Origin: an uncultured Acholeplasmatales bacterium
GTDB taxonomy: Bacteria > Bacillota_I > Bacilli_A > Acholeplasmatales > Anaeroplasmataceae
Direction of reading: 5' to 3'
NCBI GenBank assembly: GCA_944323055.1
Contig: CALUQZ010000010.1
Span: 1-51,697 of the forward strand
DNA: 51,697 nt
The notes below the pieces were generated by a model, which searched no databases, was not told the DNA's origin, and saw only the letters and a list, made by a program, of their open reading frames with translations. The translations under genes and the position numbers were made by a program. Shown here piece after piece: positions 33,172-44,431 of the stretch (positions within the stretch are counted from its first letter, which is position 1; each line of letters opens with the position of its first letter).

Positions 33172-34254
33172 ATGATTATTGGTATTATTGGTGGTGGCCA
33201 ACTTGGCATGATGATTTGTCAAAGTGCAAAATTAAAGGGTCATAAAACAATCTGTTTAGACCCTAATCCCTTATGTAGTGCAGCGAAGTATTGTGATAAG
33301 GTTATTGTAGGGTCTTTTAATGATGTGAATAAGTTAAAAGAATTAGGAAGCTTAGTAGATGTTTTAACTTATGAGTTTGAAAACATTGACGCAAATAATT
33401 TAACTTATATTAATGAACATTTTAATTTAAAAGCGGGGACGTTACCACTTTATTTATCACAAAATAGATTAAGAGAAAAAGCTAATGCTTTAAAATGTGG
33501 TTTAAGACCGGTACCATATTTTAAAGTATTAACAGAAGCTGATTTAATAGAGGGAATAAAACAATTAGGGTTACCTGTTATTTATAAAACAACAACTTTA
33601 GGATATGATGGTCATGGTCAATATTTTATAAAAGATATGAATGATATAAATAAAGTTAAATTAGCTAGTGAAGGTATTTTAGAGAAATATCTACCTTTTG
33701 ATTATGAGTGTTCTATAATTATGATAAGAGATAAGAATAAAATTGTAAGTTTACCTATAAGTAAAAATATCCATAAGAATGGTATTTTAGATTTATCTAT
33801 TGTTACTAAGGAAGAAGAAATATTTAAAGAAATAAAAGAGGCTTCTTATAATTTTATGATTAAGTCTAATATATACGGAATATTATGTATTGAGTATTTT
33901 GTTAAAGGAAATGATTTTTATTTTAATGAAATGGCTCCCCGTCCTCATAATAGTGGTCATTATTCAATTGAAGGATGTAGTTTAAGTCAATATGATTTAT
34001 TAGTTGATTATTTGACGGAAAATGAATTAGAAGAACCGGTTTTAAAATATGATACTATTATGAAAAATATTTTAAGTGAAGATTATGATAAATTAGTTTT
34101 ATTTAAGAATAAAGAGAATGTTTATATTCATGATTATTATAAAATAGAATTAAAGCCTAGAAGAAAGATGGCGCATATTACTTTTACTAATTTGACCTAT
34201 AAAGATTATCAAAATAAATATCAAAAAATATTTGAAGGAGAAGGCAATGAATAG
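33172..34254 (+). CDS. purK: N5-carboxyaminoimidazole ribonucleotide synthase
   Basis: It carboxylates AIR with ATP and bicarbonate to N5-CAIR. The 360-aa ATP-grasp enzyme begins MIIGIIGGGQLGMMICQSAK, typical of PurK, and has YKTTTLGYDGHGQ for ATP binding. FNEMAPRPHNSGHY is the late signature containing metal and substrate residues. I chose the ATG at 33172 with TAAGGAG at 33158-33164; a start further upstream would lie in the riboswitch terminator. It is the first gene under the guanine riboswitch. Its normal partner, the mutase PurE, is not found in the window. Confidence 0.95.
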   Translation: MIIGIIGGGQLGMMICQSAKLKGHKTICLDPNPLCSAAKYCDKVIVGSFNDVNKLKELGSLVDVLTYEFENIDANNLTYINEHFNLKAGTLPLYLSQNRLREKANALKCGLRPVPYFKVLTEADLIEGIKQLGLPVIYKTTTLGYDGHGQYFIKDMNDINKVKLASEGILEKYLPFDYECSIIMIRDKNKIVSLPISKNIHKNGILDLSIVTKEEEIFKEIKEASYNFMIKSNIYGILCIEYFVKGNDFYFNEMAPRPHNSGHYSIEGCSLSQYDLLVDYLTENELEEPVLKYDTIMKNILSEDYDKLVLFKNKENVYIHDYYKIELKPRRKMAHITFTNLTYKDYQNKYQKIFEGEGNE

Positions 34255-37200
34255 ACGAATCTATGTAGAAAAGAAATTGGGTTTTGAGGTAGAAACCAAA
34301 AGCTTATTAGTTGATTTAAATTTAAATTTGAGTTTAGATTTAAAAGAACTAAGACTATTAAATGTCTATGATATCTTTGATTGTGATGATGATTTATTAG
34401 AAAAAGCTAAGTGGCAAGTATTAGGAGAAAAAGTTACTGATAATATTTATGATGAACTTGATTTGAGTGATTATAAAGCTTTAGCTATTGAATATTTGCC
34501 AGGACAATTTGATCAAAGAGCGGATGCGGCTATAAGTTGTTTTAAATTAATTGATCCGAATACTAATGTTAAGATTAAAAGTGCTAAATTGTATTTATTT
34601 AATAAAGAATTATGTGATAAAGATCTTCTTAAAATTAAACATTATTTAATTAATAAAGTAGAAGCTAGAGAAAAAGATTTAAGTGTTTTAAATTATGATA
34701 TTAATACAAAAATTGAAGATGTTAAAGTTTTAACAGGATTTAGAGAAATTAAAGATTTTGATTATTATGTTAAATTATATGATTTAGCGATGTCTTCTAG
34801 CGATTTAGAAACGGTAGTAAATTATTTTATTAAAGAAGGTAGAGACCCTTATGAAACAGAAATAAGGATTTTAGATACTTATTGGTCTGACCATTGTAGA
34901 CATACTACTTTTACAACTGTTTTAGATAATATTTATTTTTTAGATGCTGACTTAAAAAAAGAAGTAAAGAATGCTTATCGTTTATATAAAAAAGTAAGAT
35001 GTGAATTAAATAGGGAAGATAAACCGATGACTTTAATGGATTTAGCTACTATTGGGGCGCGTAAATTAAAGGCTAATGGTTATTTAAATGATTTAGAAGA
35101 ATCAGAAGAAAATAATGCTTGTTCTATTTATGTGGATTTAAAGAATAAAGGTAAGAAAGAAAAATGGTTGGTTCAATTTAAAAATGAAACTCATAATCAT
35201 CCGACTGAAATTGAACCATTTGGTGGAGCTTCAACTTGTTTAGGCGGAGCTATCAGAGACCCGCTAGCTGGTAGAGCTTATGTTTATCAAGCTATGAGAG
35301 TAACTGGAGCTGGAAATATTTATGCCGAAGTAAAAGACACAATGCCTAATAAGTTGCCTCAAAGAGTTATCTCTTTAAAGGCGGCTAGTGGTTATTCATC
35401 TTATGGCAATCAAATTGGACTTGCTACTACACATGTCAGAGAAATATATCACCCGGATTATGTTGCTAAAAGACTAGAAGTAGGAGCGGTAGTCGGGGCT
35501 TGTAAGGCTAGTGATGTTAAAAGAGAAAGACCAGTAGCTGGTGATTTAGTTTTATTACTTGGTGGTTTAACTGGTCGTGATGGTATAGGCGGGGCTACTG
35601 GTTCTAGTAAAGAACATAATGAATTATCTTTAGAAAAATGTTTTTCTGAAGTTCAAAAAGGTAATGCTTTAGAAGAAAGAAAATTAGAACATTTATTTAG
35701 AAGAAAAGAAGTAACTAAATTAATTAAAAAATGTAATGATTTTGGTGCTGGGGGTGTCAGTGTTGCCATAGGTGAATTAGCTTCAGGTCTTGATATTTAT
35801 TTAGATAGAGTTCCGGTTAAATATTTAGGTTTAAACGCTACTGAATTAGCTATTTCGGAATCACAAGAACGTATGGCTGTCGTTATAGATAAAAAGGATT
35901 TAGAAGAATTTAATAAATATTGTACCGAAGAAAATGTCTTAGCTACTAATGTGGCAGTAGTAACTGATACTAATAGACTTAAAATGTATTATCATGATAA
36001 GTTAGTAGTAGATATTAGTAGAGATTTTATTGATAGTGCGGGCGCTAAACATACAACTAATGTAGTTGTTAATGCTAAATTAAATGAAATAGCTAATGAT
36101 TATAAACCAGGTTCAAATGTTAAAGAAAGCATGACAAAAATCTTGACTAACCCTAATGTTACAAGTCAAAAGGGTTTGATTGAAATGTTTGATTCAACAA
36201 TTGGTCGTAGTACAATTTTAATGCCTTTTGGTGGTAAAACTCAAAGGACAGAAACTCAAGTTAGTTGTGAACTCATTCCTACTAACACCCAAACAGCTAC
36301 TGTTATGTCTTATGGTTATAATCCTTATTTAGCTTCAAGTAATCCGTATTTAGGTAGTATATATGCTATTATTGAATCAATTGCTAAAATTGTAGCTAGT
36401 GGAGCTTTTTATAAAAAGATTAGATTCTCTTTCCAAGAATATTTTAAAAAGATGTCATCTCCAGAAGACTTTGGTTTACCATTTATGGCTTTATTAGGCG
36501 CTTTAAAGATGCAGGTAGAGTTTAAATTACCATCTATTGGTGGTAAAGATTCTATGAGTGGTTCATATAAAGAATTAAATGTACCACCAATGTTAATGAG
36601 TATAGCTTTAGCTACAGTTAATGCTAAAAATATTATTTCTCCTGAATTTAAAGAAGCTAATAATTATATATATTTAATTAAACATCATCCAAAAAGTAAT
36701 AATTTACCAAATATTAAAGAATTAAAGACTAACTTTAAATTAATTAATAAATTAATTAAAAATAAAACTATTGTTTCTGCTTATGCTTTAGGCTTTGGTG
36801 GCTTAGGTGAAGCTTTAGCTAAGATGTCTTTTGGTAATAATATTGGTTGTGATATTAAATATGATTTAAATAAATTAGGTAGCTATGACTATGGTTCTAT
36901 TGTTGTTGAAAGTAAAGAAGAGATTGAAGGAGCTATCTTATTAGGTAAAACTACTAATAATAAGTTTATTATTAATAAAGAAGAACTAGCTATTGATGAA
37001 TTATACAATATAAATTTAACACCTTTTAATACTATTTATAAAGATAAAGTAACTGAAAATAGTCCACTTGAAGATTTTAAATTTTATCATACCGATAAAG
37101 AATTTAAAAATTATAAAGATGGTAATGTTTTAGTATATATTCCTGTATTCCCAGGAACTAATTGTGATTATGATACACGTGATGCTTTTATAGAAGCGGG

Positions 37201-37924
37201 GGCTTTAGTAAAAGTTGAAGTATTTAACAATTTAAATAGTGAAGCTATCTTAAAATCTATTGAACAAATGGCATCAAATATTGATAAAGCCGATATTTTA
37301 GCTTTAGCTGGTGGTTTTAGTGCTGGTGATGAACCTGATGGTTCTGGTAAGTTTATAGCTAGTATTTTAAATAATACGTTAGTTAAAGAAGCTATCTTAC
37401 GTTTATTAAAACGTAAAGGTTTAATCCTTGGTATTTGTAATGGTTTCCAAGCTTTAATTAAAGCCGGTCTTTTAAATGTGACAGAACCGTTTGATGTTAG
37501 TGAAGATAACCCAACTTTATTTAGAAACGATATTAATAGACATATTTCTTTAATTGCTAAAACAAAAGCTATGTCTAATAATTCACCTTGGTTAGCTAAT
37601 ATGGGTGAAGATGATATTTATAATATTGCTTTTTCACATGGTGAAGGTAAATTTGTTTGTGATGAAAATACATTTACTAAATTAAAAGACAATGGTCAAA
37701 TTGCTTTTGTTTATGTTGATGATAATAATAAGATAACTAATGTTTCACCATATAATCCTAATGGCTCATATTACGCAATTGAAGGTATAGTAAGTAAAGA
37801 TGGTTTAATTTTAGGTAAGATGGGTCATAGCGAAAGATATAAAAAAGGTTTATATAAAAATATATATGGTAATAAAGAACAACTTATATTTAAAAATGCA
37901 GTAAACTATTTTAAAAAGGGGTAA
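34247..37924 (+). CDS. purL: Phosphoribosylformylglycinamidine synthase, single-chain with fused glutaminase
   Basis: It converts FGAR to FGAM using ATP and glutamine. The 1225-aa protein joins a PurL synthase with a C-terminal PurQ-like glutaminase. [13 protein letters not shown] and [15 protein letters not shown] mark the synthase. The glutaminase (about the last 260 residues) has PGTNCDYDT, the nucleophile cysteine in GICNGFQ, and a histidine/glutamate pair in FSHGEGKF. A separate purS or purQ is therefore not needed. Bacillus-type relatives usually use three separate proteins, so the large form is notable in a Gram-positive. The ATG at 34247 has AAGGAG at 34235-34240 and overlaps purK by 8 nt. 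Confidence 0.95.
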   Translation: MNRRIYVEKKLGFEVETKSLLVDLNLNLSLDLKELRLLNVYDIFDCDDDLLEKAKWQVLGEKVTDNIYDELDLSDYKALAIEYLPGQFDQRADAAISCFKLIDPNTNVKIKSAKLYLFNKELCDKDLLKIKHYLINKVEAREKDLSVLNYDINTKIEDVKVLTGFREIKDFDYYVKLYDLAMSSSDLETVVNYFIKEGRDPYETEIRILDTYWSDHCRHTTFTTVLDNIYFLDADLKKEVKNAYRLYKKVRCELNREDKPMTLMDLATIGARKLKANGYLNDLEESEENNACSIYVDLKNKGKKEKWLVQFKNETHNHPTEIEPFGGASTCLGGAIRDPLAGRAYVYQAMRVTGAGNIYAEVKDTMPNKLPQRVISLKAASGYSSYGNQIGLATTHVREIYHPDYVAKRLEVGAVVGACKASDVKRERPVAGDLVLLLGGLTGRDGIGGATGSSKEHNELSLEKCFSEVQKGNALEERKLEHLFRRKEVTKLIKKCNDFGAGGVSVAIGELASGLDIYLDRVPVKYLGLNATELAISESQERMAVVIDKKDLEEFNKYCTEENVLATNVAVVTDTNRLKMYYHDKLVVDISRDFIDSAGAKHTTNVVVNAKLNEIANDYKPGSNVKESMTKILTNPNVTSQKGLIEMFDSTIGRSTILMPFGGKTQRTETQVSCELIPTNTQTATVMSYGYNPYLASSNPYLGSIYAIIESIAKIVASGAFYKKIRFSFQEYFKKMSSPEDFGLPFMALLGALKMQVEFKLPSIGGKDSMSGSYKELNVPPMLMSIALATVNAKNIISPEFKEANNYIYLIKHHPKSNNLPNIKELKTNFKLINKLIKNKTIVSAYALGFGGLGEALAKMSFGNNIGCDIKYDLNKLGSYDYGSIVVESKEEIEGAILLGKTTNNKFIINKEELAIDELYNINLTPFNTIYKDKVTENSPLEDFKFYHTDKEFKNYKDGNVLVYIPVFPGTNCDYDTRDAFIEAGALVKVEVFNNLNSEAILKSIEQMASNIDKADILALAGGFSAGDEPDGSGKFIASILNNTLVKEAILRLLKRKGLILGICNGFQALIKAGLLNVTEPFDVSEDNPTLFRNDINRHISLIAKTKAMSNNSPWLANMGEDDIYNIAFSHGEGKFVCDENTFTKLKDNGQIAFVYVDDNNKITNVSPYNPNGSYYAIEGIVSKDGLILGKMGHSERYKKGLYKNIYGNKEQLIFKNAVNYFKKG

Positions 37925-37929
37925 AAAAC

Positions 37930-38640
37930 ATGGAAAAGAAAGAACAATTATATGAAGGAAAAGCTAAAATTATTTATGCTACAGATGATCCTAATTTAAT
38001 CATCATGCATTATAAGGATGACGCTACTGCTTATAATGGTATTAAGAAAGCTCAAATTAAAGATAAAGGGGAATTAAATAATAAGATTACAACTATTATT
38101 TACAATTATTTAGCTCAAAATAATATTCCTACTCATTATGTAAAAACTTTAAATGATAGAGATGAGTTATGTAAAAAAGTTAAAATTTTTCCATTAGAAG
38201 TAATAGTTAGAAATTATATAGCTGGTTCAATGTCTAAAAGATTAGACATTAAAGAAGGAACTAAGCCTAATAATGTAATATATGAATTATGTTATAAAAA
38301 TGATGCGTTAGGTGACCCGCTTATAAATGATCATCATGCTGTAGCTTTAAATGCTTGTACTTATGATGATTTAGCAGTTATTTATGATTTGACAGCTAAA
38401 ATCAATAAATTGTTAATTGAACTTTTTAAAAAAGTAGGCATTATTTTAGTTGATTTTAAAATTGAATTTGGTAGAACTAGTGATGGAGAAATTGTCTTAG
38501 CTGATGAAATTTCACCAGATACAGCTCGTCTATGGGATGAAAAAACCCATGATAAATTAGATAAAGATCGTTTCAGACGTGATTTAGGTCATGTTAGTGA
38601 AGCATATCAAGAAATATATGCACGTTTAGGAAGATTATAA
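37930..38640 (+). CDS. purC: SAICAR synthase
   Basis: It joins CAIR and aspartate using ATP to form SAICAR. The 236-aa length is typical of the short bacterial form. The opening [19 protein letters not shown] is a PurC hallmark. [20 protein letters not shown] and [12 protein letters not shown] are the conserved catalytic and binding segments. It lies 5 nt after purL and its stop overlaps purF by one base. The substrate CAIR needs a PurE-type activity that must be encoded elsewhere. Confidence 0.97.
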   Translation: MEKKEQLYEGKAKIIYATDDPNLIIMHYKDDATAYNGIKKAQIKDKGELNNKITTIIYNYLAQNNIPTHYVKTLNDRDELCKKVKIFPLEVIVRNYIAGSMSKRLDIKEGTKPNNVIYELCYKNDALGDPLINDHHAVALNACTYDDLAVIYDLTAKINKLLIELFKKVGIILVDFKIEFGRTSDGEIVLADEISPDTARLWDEKTHDKLDKDRFRRDLGHVSEAYQEIYARLGRL

Positions 38641-40040
38641 TGATACTTGATAAGAACATCCATGAAGAATGTGGTGTCTTTGGCGTTTATGGTTGTCATA
38701 ATGCTAGTGATTTAGTTTATTATGGTTTGCATAGTTTACAACACCGCGGGCAAGAAGCTTGCGGTATTGTAGCTTGTGAAGATAAAAACTTTAACATAGC
38801 TAAGGGATTAGGCTTAGTAACAGAAGTGTTTAATGAACAAAATATGGCTAAATTAAAAGGTCTTAATGCTATTGGTCATGTTAGATACAGCACGGCTGGT
38901 GGCGGAGGTCTTGAGAATGTACAACCGATGTATTTTAGACATCATACAGGTGATTTTGCTTTAGCTCATAATGGTAATATTGTTAATTCTAATGAGTTAA
39001 AAAGATATTTAGAAGATTTAGGTTCAATTTTTCAATCTACTTCTGATACAGAAATATTAGCCCATTTAATAAAAAAAGATAAACGAGATAGTGAACGCAT
39101 CTTAGCAATATCTGAAGCTTTAAATATGTTAGAAGGGGCTTTCTCATTCTTAATATTAACGGCAGACAAGTTATATGCGTGTCGTGATAAATATGGTTTA
39201 AGACCATTATCTTTAGCTAAATTAAATGGCGGGTATGTCGTAAGTAGTGAAACTTGTGCATTTGAAGTTATCGGTGCTAAATATATTAGAGATATTGAAC
39301 CAGGGGAAATTGTTGTTATTGATAGTAGTGGAGTTAAGTCTTATTACTTTAGTAAATATCAAAAACATAAGATGTGTGCGATGGAATATATTTATTTTGC
39401 CCGTCCTGATAGTGATATTGAAGGTGCTAATGTTCATACATTTAGAAAAGAAAGTGGAAAGTTGTTATATAGACAACACCCTATTAAAGCTGATATTGTA
39501 GTCGGGGTTCCGGACTCAAGTTTATCAGCGGCTATTGGGTTTGCAGAAGAATCAGGGATACCTTATGAAATGGGCTTAATTAAAAATAAATATATTGGTA
39601 GAACATTTATTCAACCTAGCCAAGAATTGCGAGAACGGGGAGTAAAAATGAAATTAAGTGCCGTTTCTTCAATTATTAAAGGCAAAAAAGTTGTCTTAAT
39701 TGATGATTCTATTGTTAGAGGTACAACCTCTAAAAGAATAGTCAAAATGTTAAAAGAAGCAGGTGCTTTAGAAGTACATGTCTATATCGCAAGTCCCCCT
39801 ATTACTTCTCCTTGTTTTTATGGGGTTGATATTTCTACTTATGAAGAATTAATTAGTGCTTTTCACAAAATAGAAGAAGTAAAAGAGTTAATTGGGGCAG
39901 ATAGTTTAGTATTTTTAAATGAAGATAAACTATATGAAGCAAGTAAAAGAAAAGAACTTTGTACGGCTTGTTTTTCTGGTAAATACCCAACTGCTTTATA
40001 TCAAAGTTTTAAAGAAGCTAATAAAGATGGCAAATTTTAG
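38640..40040 (+). CDS. purF: Amidophosphoribosyltransferase
   Basis: It catalyses the committed step, transferring glutamine nitrogen to PRPP. The 466-aa protein has a short propeptide before the nucleophile cysteine in EECGVFGVYG (Cys11), indicating B. subtilis-type self-processing. Cysteines in KMCAMEYIY, SPCFYG and ELCTACFSG match the iron-sulphur ligands of that class, so an oxygen-sensitive 4Fe-4S cluster is likely. VVLIDDSIVRGTTSKRI is the PRPP-binding loop. Feedback inhibition by purine nucleotides is expected from the family, in addition to riboswitch control. Confidence 0.97.
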   Translation: MILDKNIHEECGVFGVYGCHNASDLVYYGLHSLQHRGQEACGIVACEDKNFNIAKGLGLVTEVFNEQNMAKLKGLNAIGHVRYSTAGGGGLENVQPMYFRHHTGDFALAHNGNIVNSNELKRYLEDLGSIFQSTSDTEILAHLIKKDKRDSERILAISEALNMLEGAFSFLILTADKLYACRDKYGLRPLSLAKLNGGYVVSSETCAFEVIGAKYIRDIEPGEIVVIDSSGVKSYYFSKYQKHKMCAMEYIYFARPDSDIEGANVHTFRKESGKLLYRQHPIKADIVVGVPDSSLSAAIGFAEESGIPYEMGLIKNKYIGRTFIQPSQELRERGVKMKLSAVSSIIKGKKVVLIDDSIVRGTTSKRIVKMLKEAGALEVHVYIASPPITSPCFYGVDISTYEELISAFHKIEEVKELIGADSLVFLNEDKLYEASKRKELCTACFSGKYPTALYQSFKEANKDGKF

Positions 40041-40049
40041 GAGGATATT

Positions 40050-41072
40050 ATGGGATCTATTGAGTATATGAAAGCTGGCGTTGATTTAGAGGCTGGTTAT
40101 GATGTAGTTAAAAGAATCAAAAAACATGTAGCTAAAACAAATAGAACAGGTGTTATGTCTGGTATCGGCTCTTTTGGTGGTTTATTTGATTTAGCAAGTT
40201 TAGGATATAAAGAACCTGTTTTAGTATCAGGAACAGATGGGGTTGGTACTAAATTAAAATTAGCTTTTGCGATGGATAAACATGATACAATTGGTGAAGA
40301 TGTAGTAGCTATGTGTGTTAATGATGTTTTAGCTCAAGGTGCTGAACCACTATTTTTCTTAGATTATGTAGCAGTAGGTAAAAACCATCCTGCTAAAATT
40401 GAACAAATTGTAGCTGGAGTAGCTAATGGTTGTGTTAAAGCTAATTGTGCTCTTATTGGTGGTGAAACAGCTGAAATGCCAGGACTATATGATATAGAAG
40501 AATATGATTTAGCCGGTTTTTGTGTTGGTTGTGCCGAAAAGAAAGAATTAATTGATACTTCTAAAGTTAAAGTAGGTAATGTTTTAATTGGTATTGCCTC
40601 TAGTGGTGTTCATTCTAATGGTTTTAGTTTAGTAAGAAAAATATTAAAAGATAATAATATAAATTTGAAAGAAAATTATGGTTTTAGTAAACCGATAGGT
40701 GAAGTTTTACTTGAACCAACAAGAATCTATGTAAAACCTGTTTTAAAAGCTATTAAAGCTGGCTTAGTTAATGGGGTTGCCCATATAACTGGTGGTGGCT
40801 TTGATGAAAATATTCCTAGAATGATACCAGAAGGGGCAGGTATTTTAATTGATGAAGGCACTTGGCCAATCCCTGATATTTTCCCATTTTTAGAAGAAAA
40901 AGGACATATTAATCATCGTGAAATGTTTAATATTTTTAATATGGGTATTGGTATGGTTCTAGCTTGTCAAGAAGATAAAGCTATCGATTTATTAACTTTA
41001 TTAATAGATGAAGGTGAAAAAGCTTATATCATTGGTCAAGTTATTAAAAATAGTGGAGTTGTTATTAAATGA
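40050..41072 (+). CDS. purM: Phosphoribosylformylglycinamidine cyclo-ligase (AIR synthetase)
   Basis: It closes the imidazole ring, turning FGAM into AIR with ATP. The 340-aa protein has [20 protein letters not shown], the metal and nucleotide segment [42 protein letters not shown] and [14 protein letters not shown], all in canonical order. AGGAGG before the ATG is a strong ribosome binding site. It overlaps purN by 4 nt (ATGA). Confidence 0.97.
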   Translation: MGSIEYMKAGVDLEAGYDVVKRIKKHVAKTNRTGVMSGIGSFGGLFDLASLGYKEPVLVSGTDGVGTKLKLAFAMDKHDTIGEDVVAMCVNDVLAQGAEPLFFLDYVAVGKNHPAKIEQIVAGVANGCVKANCALIGGETAEMPGLYDIEEYDLAGFCVGCAEKKELIDTSKVKVGNVLIGIASSGVHSNGFSLVRKILKDNNINLKENYGFSKPIGEVLLEPTRIYVKPVLKAIKAGLVNGVAHITGGGFDENIPRMIPEGAGILIDEGTWPIPDIFPFLEEKGHINHREMFNIFNMGIGMVLACQEDKAIDLLTLLIDEGEKAYIIGQVIKNSGVVIK

Positions 41073-41638
41073 AAATAGCTATTTTTGCTAGTGGAAATGG
41101 TTCAAATTATGAAGCTATTGCTAAGGCATGCAAAGAGGAACGTATTAAGGCGGAAGTAGCTTTACTTATTTGTGATAAAAAGAATGCATATGTTTTAGAA
41201 AGAGCTAAAAAATATCAAACTAAGACTTATGTTTTTACTCTTAAAGATTATAAAGATAAAGAAGAATATGAAAAAACTATTATAAAAGTCTTAAAAGAAA
41301 ATAAGATAGACTTAATTTGTTTAGCTGGTTATATGAAAATTTGTGGTAGTACCCTATTAGAGGCCTACCCTAATAAAATTATTAATATTCACCCAGCTTT
41401 ATTACCAGCTTTTAAAGGAGCTCATGCAATACTTGATAGTTACAATTACGGGGTTAAAGTATTTGGAGTTACTATTCATTATGTGAGTGCTGAAATTGAT
41501 GGTGGTAAGATAATTGCTCAAGGTGTCATTGATTATAAAGAGGGAGATTCAATTGAGGTAGTTGAAGAAAAAATCCATCAATTAGAACATATTTTATATG
41601 TTGATACTATAAATAAATTAATTTTAAAAGGGGTTTAA
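41069..41638 (+). CDS. purN: Phosphoribosylglycinamide formyltransferase
   Basis: It transfers a formyl group from 10-formyltetrahydrofolate to GAR. The 189-aa protein begins [17 protein letters not shown], the phosphate-binding start. It carries the catalytic segment [15 protein letters not shown] (Asn and His) and the later [12 protein letters not shown] with the catalytic aspartate region. The folate cofactor can be supplied by FolD, encoded at the end of the same operon. It is coupled to purM by an ATGA overlap and to purH with one base between. Confidence 0.95.
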   Translation: MKIAIFASGNGSNYEAIAKACKEERIKAEVALLICDKKNAYVLERAKKYQTKTYVFTLKDYKDKEEYEKTIIKVLKENKIDLICLAGYMKICGSTLLEAYPNKIINIHPALLPAFKGAHAILDSYNYGVKVFGVTIHYVSAEIDGGKIIAQGVIDYKEGDSIEVVEEKIHQLEHILYVDTINKLILKGV

Positions 41639-41639
41639 T

Positions 41640-43166
41640 ATGAAAGCTTTAATTAGTGTATCTGATAAAAGAAATGTTGTTGATTTTGCTAGAAATTTAA
41701 GTGAATTAGGTTATGAAATTATTGCGACCGGAGGAACTAAAAAAGTTTTAGATGCTAATGGTGTTAAAACAATTTATGTAGAAGAAGTAACTAATTTTAA
41801 AGAAATATTAGATGGTAGAGTTAAAACATTACATCCTAATATTCACGGTGCTTTATTAGCAAAAAGAGATGATAAAAAACATATGGATACTTTAAAAGAA
41901 TTAAATATTGATACAATTGATATATTATGTGTCAATTTATATCCTTTTAAAGAAACTATTAAAAAAGATGGTATTAGTTTAGAAGAAGCTACTGAACAAA
42001 TTGATATTGGTGGTCCTAGTATGTTAAGAAGTGCTGCTAAAAATAACGCCTCTGTTTATGCTATTTGTGATCCAGATGATTATGATTTAGTTATTAAACA
42101 TTTAAAAGAACATAAAGATGATAGAGAGTTTAGATTAAAATTAGCAGCTAAAGTTTTTGCCCATACGGCAAGTTATGATATTGCTATAGCTAATTATTTT
42201 GCTAAACAAATTAATTCTAATGAAAATTTATTTATAGAAGGTAAAAAAGTTAGTGATTTAAGATACGGAGAAAACCCTCATCAACAAGCAGCTTTTTATC
42301 AAGTAGGAGAAAAAGAAAGCTACAGTTTAGCTAATGCTAAAATATTACAAGGTAAAGAATTATCTTATAATAATATTCAAGATGCTAATGCGGCAATAAT
42401 GATAACTAGTGAATTTAATGAACCTTTTGTCGTAGGTTTAAAACATATGAACCCTTGTGGAGCCGCTGTTGGTAAAGATAATTTAGAAGCTTGGCAAAAA
42501 GCTTATGCTGCTGACCCTGTATCTATTTTTGGTGGTATTGTATGTACTAATAAAGAAGTTAATGAAGAATTAGCTTTAGCTTTAAAACCAGTCTTTTTAG
42601 AAGTTTTAATTGCTCCTAGTTATACAGAAGGAGCTAAAAAAGTATTAGCTAAAAAGAAAAATTTACGAGTTATTGAATTAGATATGACAAATATTAAACA
42701 AGAATTAATGTATACATCAGTTCACGGTGGTATTTTAGTTCAACAACAAGACTTAAATACAACCTTACCATTGACAAAAGATATGAATGTTTGTAAAGCG
42801 GAAGTTAGTGATGAAGTTTTAGCCGACCTAGATTTTGCGTGGAAGATTGTAAAACACACTAAATCTAATGCTATTGTTCTTGCAAGTAATAAAACTACTT
42901 GTGGCATTGGGGCAGGACAAATGAATAGAATTGGTTCTTTAGAAATAGCTTATAAAGAAGCTAGTGAATTTAAACATACTGATAACTTAGTTTTAGCTAG
43001 TGATGGTTTCTTCCCATTTGATGATTGTGTTACTTTAGCTAGTAAAATAGGTGTTAAAGGAATTGTTCAACCTGGTGGTTCAATTAGAGATGAAGATAGC
43101 ATAAATAAAGCTAATGAAAATAATATTCCTATGCTATTTACAGGAAGGAGACATTTTAAACACTAA
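41640..43166 (+). CDS. purH: Bifunctional AICAR transformylase / IMP cyclohydrolase
   Basis: It performs the last two steps to IMP. The 508-aa length is normal. The N-terminal MGS-like cyclohydrolase domain has SVSDKRNVVDFARNL, ATGGTKKVL, GRVKTLHPNIHG and IDIGGPSMLRSAAKN. The C-terminal transformylase has LRYGENPHQQAAFY, GLKHMNPCGAAVG, TKSNAIVLA, and GIVQPGGSIRDEDSI with FTGRRHFKH at the end. It uses 10-formyl-THF, linking it to folD. The stop overlaps the purD start by one base. Confidence 0.97.
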   Translation: MKALISVSDKRNVVDFARNLSELGYEIIATGGTKKVLDANGVKTIYVEEVTNFKEILDGRVKTLHPNIHGALLAKRDDKKHMDTLKELNIDTIDILCVNLYPFKETIKKDGISLEEATEQIDIGGPSMLRSAAKNNASVYAICDPDDYDLVIKHLKEHKDDREFRLKLAAKVFAHTASYDIAIANYFAKQINSNENLFIEGKKVSDLRYGENPHQQAAFYQVGEKESYSLANAKILQGKELSYNNIQDANAAIMITSEFNEPFVVGLKHMNPCGAAVGKDNLEAWQKAYAADPVSIFGGIVCTNKEVNEELALALKPVFLEVLIAPSYTEGAKKVLAKKKNLRVIELDMTNIKQELMYTSVHGGILVQQQDLNTTLPLTKDMNVCKAEVSDEVLADLDFAWKIVKHTKSNAIVLASNKTTCGIGAGQMNRIGSLEIAYKEASEFKHTDNLVLASDGFFPFDDCVTLASKIGVKGIVQPGGSIRDEDSINKANENNIPMLFTGRRHFKH

Positions 43167-44410
43167 TGATAAAGGTATTAATTATTGGTAGTGGTGGTCG
43201 TTGTGACGCTATTTGTAAAAAAATTAAAGAATCAGAACAAGTAGATTTAATATATTGTGCTCCTGGTAATGCTGGTATGGCTAGACATGGAATAAATATA
43301 CCTATTAAAGTTGATGAAGTAGATAAACTTTTAGATTTTGCTAAAGAAAATCAAATTGATTTAACAATCGTCGGACCAGAAGTAAGTTTATCACTTGGTA
43401 TAGTCAATAAATTTAAAGCAGCTAATTTAGCTATCTTTGGTCCTACTAAAGAAGCTGCCCAAATTGAAACTTCTAAAAGTTTTGCGAAAGAGTTAATGAA
43501 AAAATATGCTATTCCAACCGCGGCTTATGAAGTATTTACTAATTATGATGAAGCTTTAGCTTATATTAAAACAAAAAATTTACCAATTGTATTAAAATAT
43601 GATGGTCTTGCAGCTGGTAAAGGTGTTATAATAGCTAAGACATATGAAGAGGCAGAAAAGAATCTTTACGAAATGTTAGTAAATAAAGAATTTGGCGAAG
43701 CTAAAGTGGTTATTGAAGACTTTTTAGTAGGGGAAGAATTTTCTTATATGTGCTTTGTAAATGGCACTAAAGTATATAAAATGATTCCTGCTCGTGATTA
43801 TAAAAGAATTTATGATAACGATACCGGTTTAAATACAGGTGGTATGGGAGCTTTTACTAATTTGCCTTTCTTAACTAATGATGATATTTCTTATGCTTAT
43901 GATAATATTATGTGTAAAACAGCTGCGGCTTTAGTAAAAGAAGGTATTCCTTTTACAGGTGTTTTATATGGTGGTTTAATAAAAACAAGTGATGGTATTA
44001 AAGTAATTGAATTTAATGCTCGCTTTGGTGACCCAGAAACTGAAGTTGTTCTACACGCTTTAACAAGTGACCTTTATTTAGCTATTAAAGCTATCTTAAA
44101 TGATGAAGAACCTATTTTAACGTTTGATCCTCGACCTGTTTTAGGTGTTGTATTAACTAGTATTGGTTATCCTTCTAGCTATCAAAAAGGTTATGTCTTA
44201 GATATCCCTAATTTTAGTGATGGTTATGTGTATCATATGGGCACTAAAATTAAAGATGGTAGAGTCATAACTGATGGTGGTAGAGTTTTAATGGTAGTAG
44301 CTAGGGGTTATACGTTAGAAGAAGCTAGAATTAATGCTTATAATATGATAGAAGAAATAGATACTAAACATTTATATTATCGTAAAGATATTGGACTTAA
44401 ATTTATTTAG
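43166..44410 (+). CDS. purD: Phosphoribosylamine-glycine ligase (GAR synthetase)
   Basis: It ligates glycine to phosphoribosylamine with ATP, the second step of the pathway. The 414-aa ATP-grasp protein has VLIIGSGGRCDAI at the start; the usual third residue of GxGGREHA-type loops is altered to RCD. It also has LPIVLKYDGLAAGKGV for ATP binding, DNDTGLNTGGMGAFT, and FNARFGDPETEVVL with metal ligands. All catalytic blocks are intact. It follows purH by a one-base overlap. Confidence 0.96.
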   Translation: MIKVLIIGSGGRCDAICKKIKESEQVDLIYCAPGNAGMARHGINIPIKVDEVDKLLDFAKENQIDLTIVGPEVSLSLGIVNKFKAANLAIFGPTKEAAQIETSKSFAKELMKKYAIPTAAYEVFTNYDEALAYIKTKNLPIVLKYDGLAAGKGVIIAKTYEEAEKNLYEMLVNKEFGEAKVVIEDFLVGEEFSYMCFVNGTKVYKMIPARDYKRIYDNDTGLNTGGMGAFTNLPFLTNDDISYAYDNIMCKTAAALVKEGIPFTGVLYGGLIKTSDGIKVIEFNARFGDPETEVVLHALTSDLYLAIKAILNDEEPILTFDPRPVLGVVLTSIGYPSSYQKGYVLDIPNFSDGYVYHMGTKIKDGRVITDGGRVLMVVARGYTLEEARINAYNMIEEIDTKHLYYRKDIGLKFI

Positions 44411-44431
44411 CCTCAAGGAAAGAGGAAGAAT

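Noticed and set aside
39222-39501. Small frames on both strands within purF
   Set aside because: They are alternate-frame shadows of a conserved gene.
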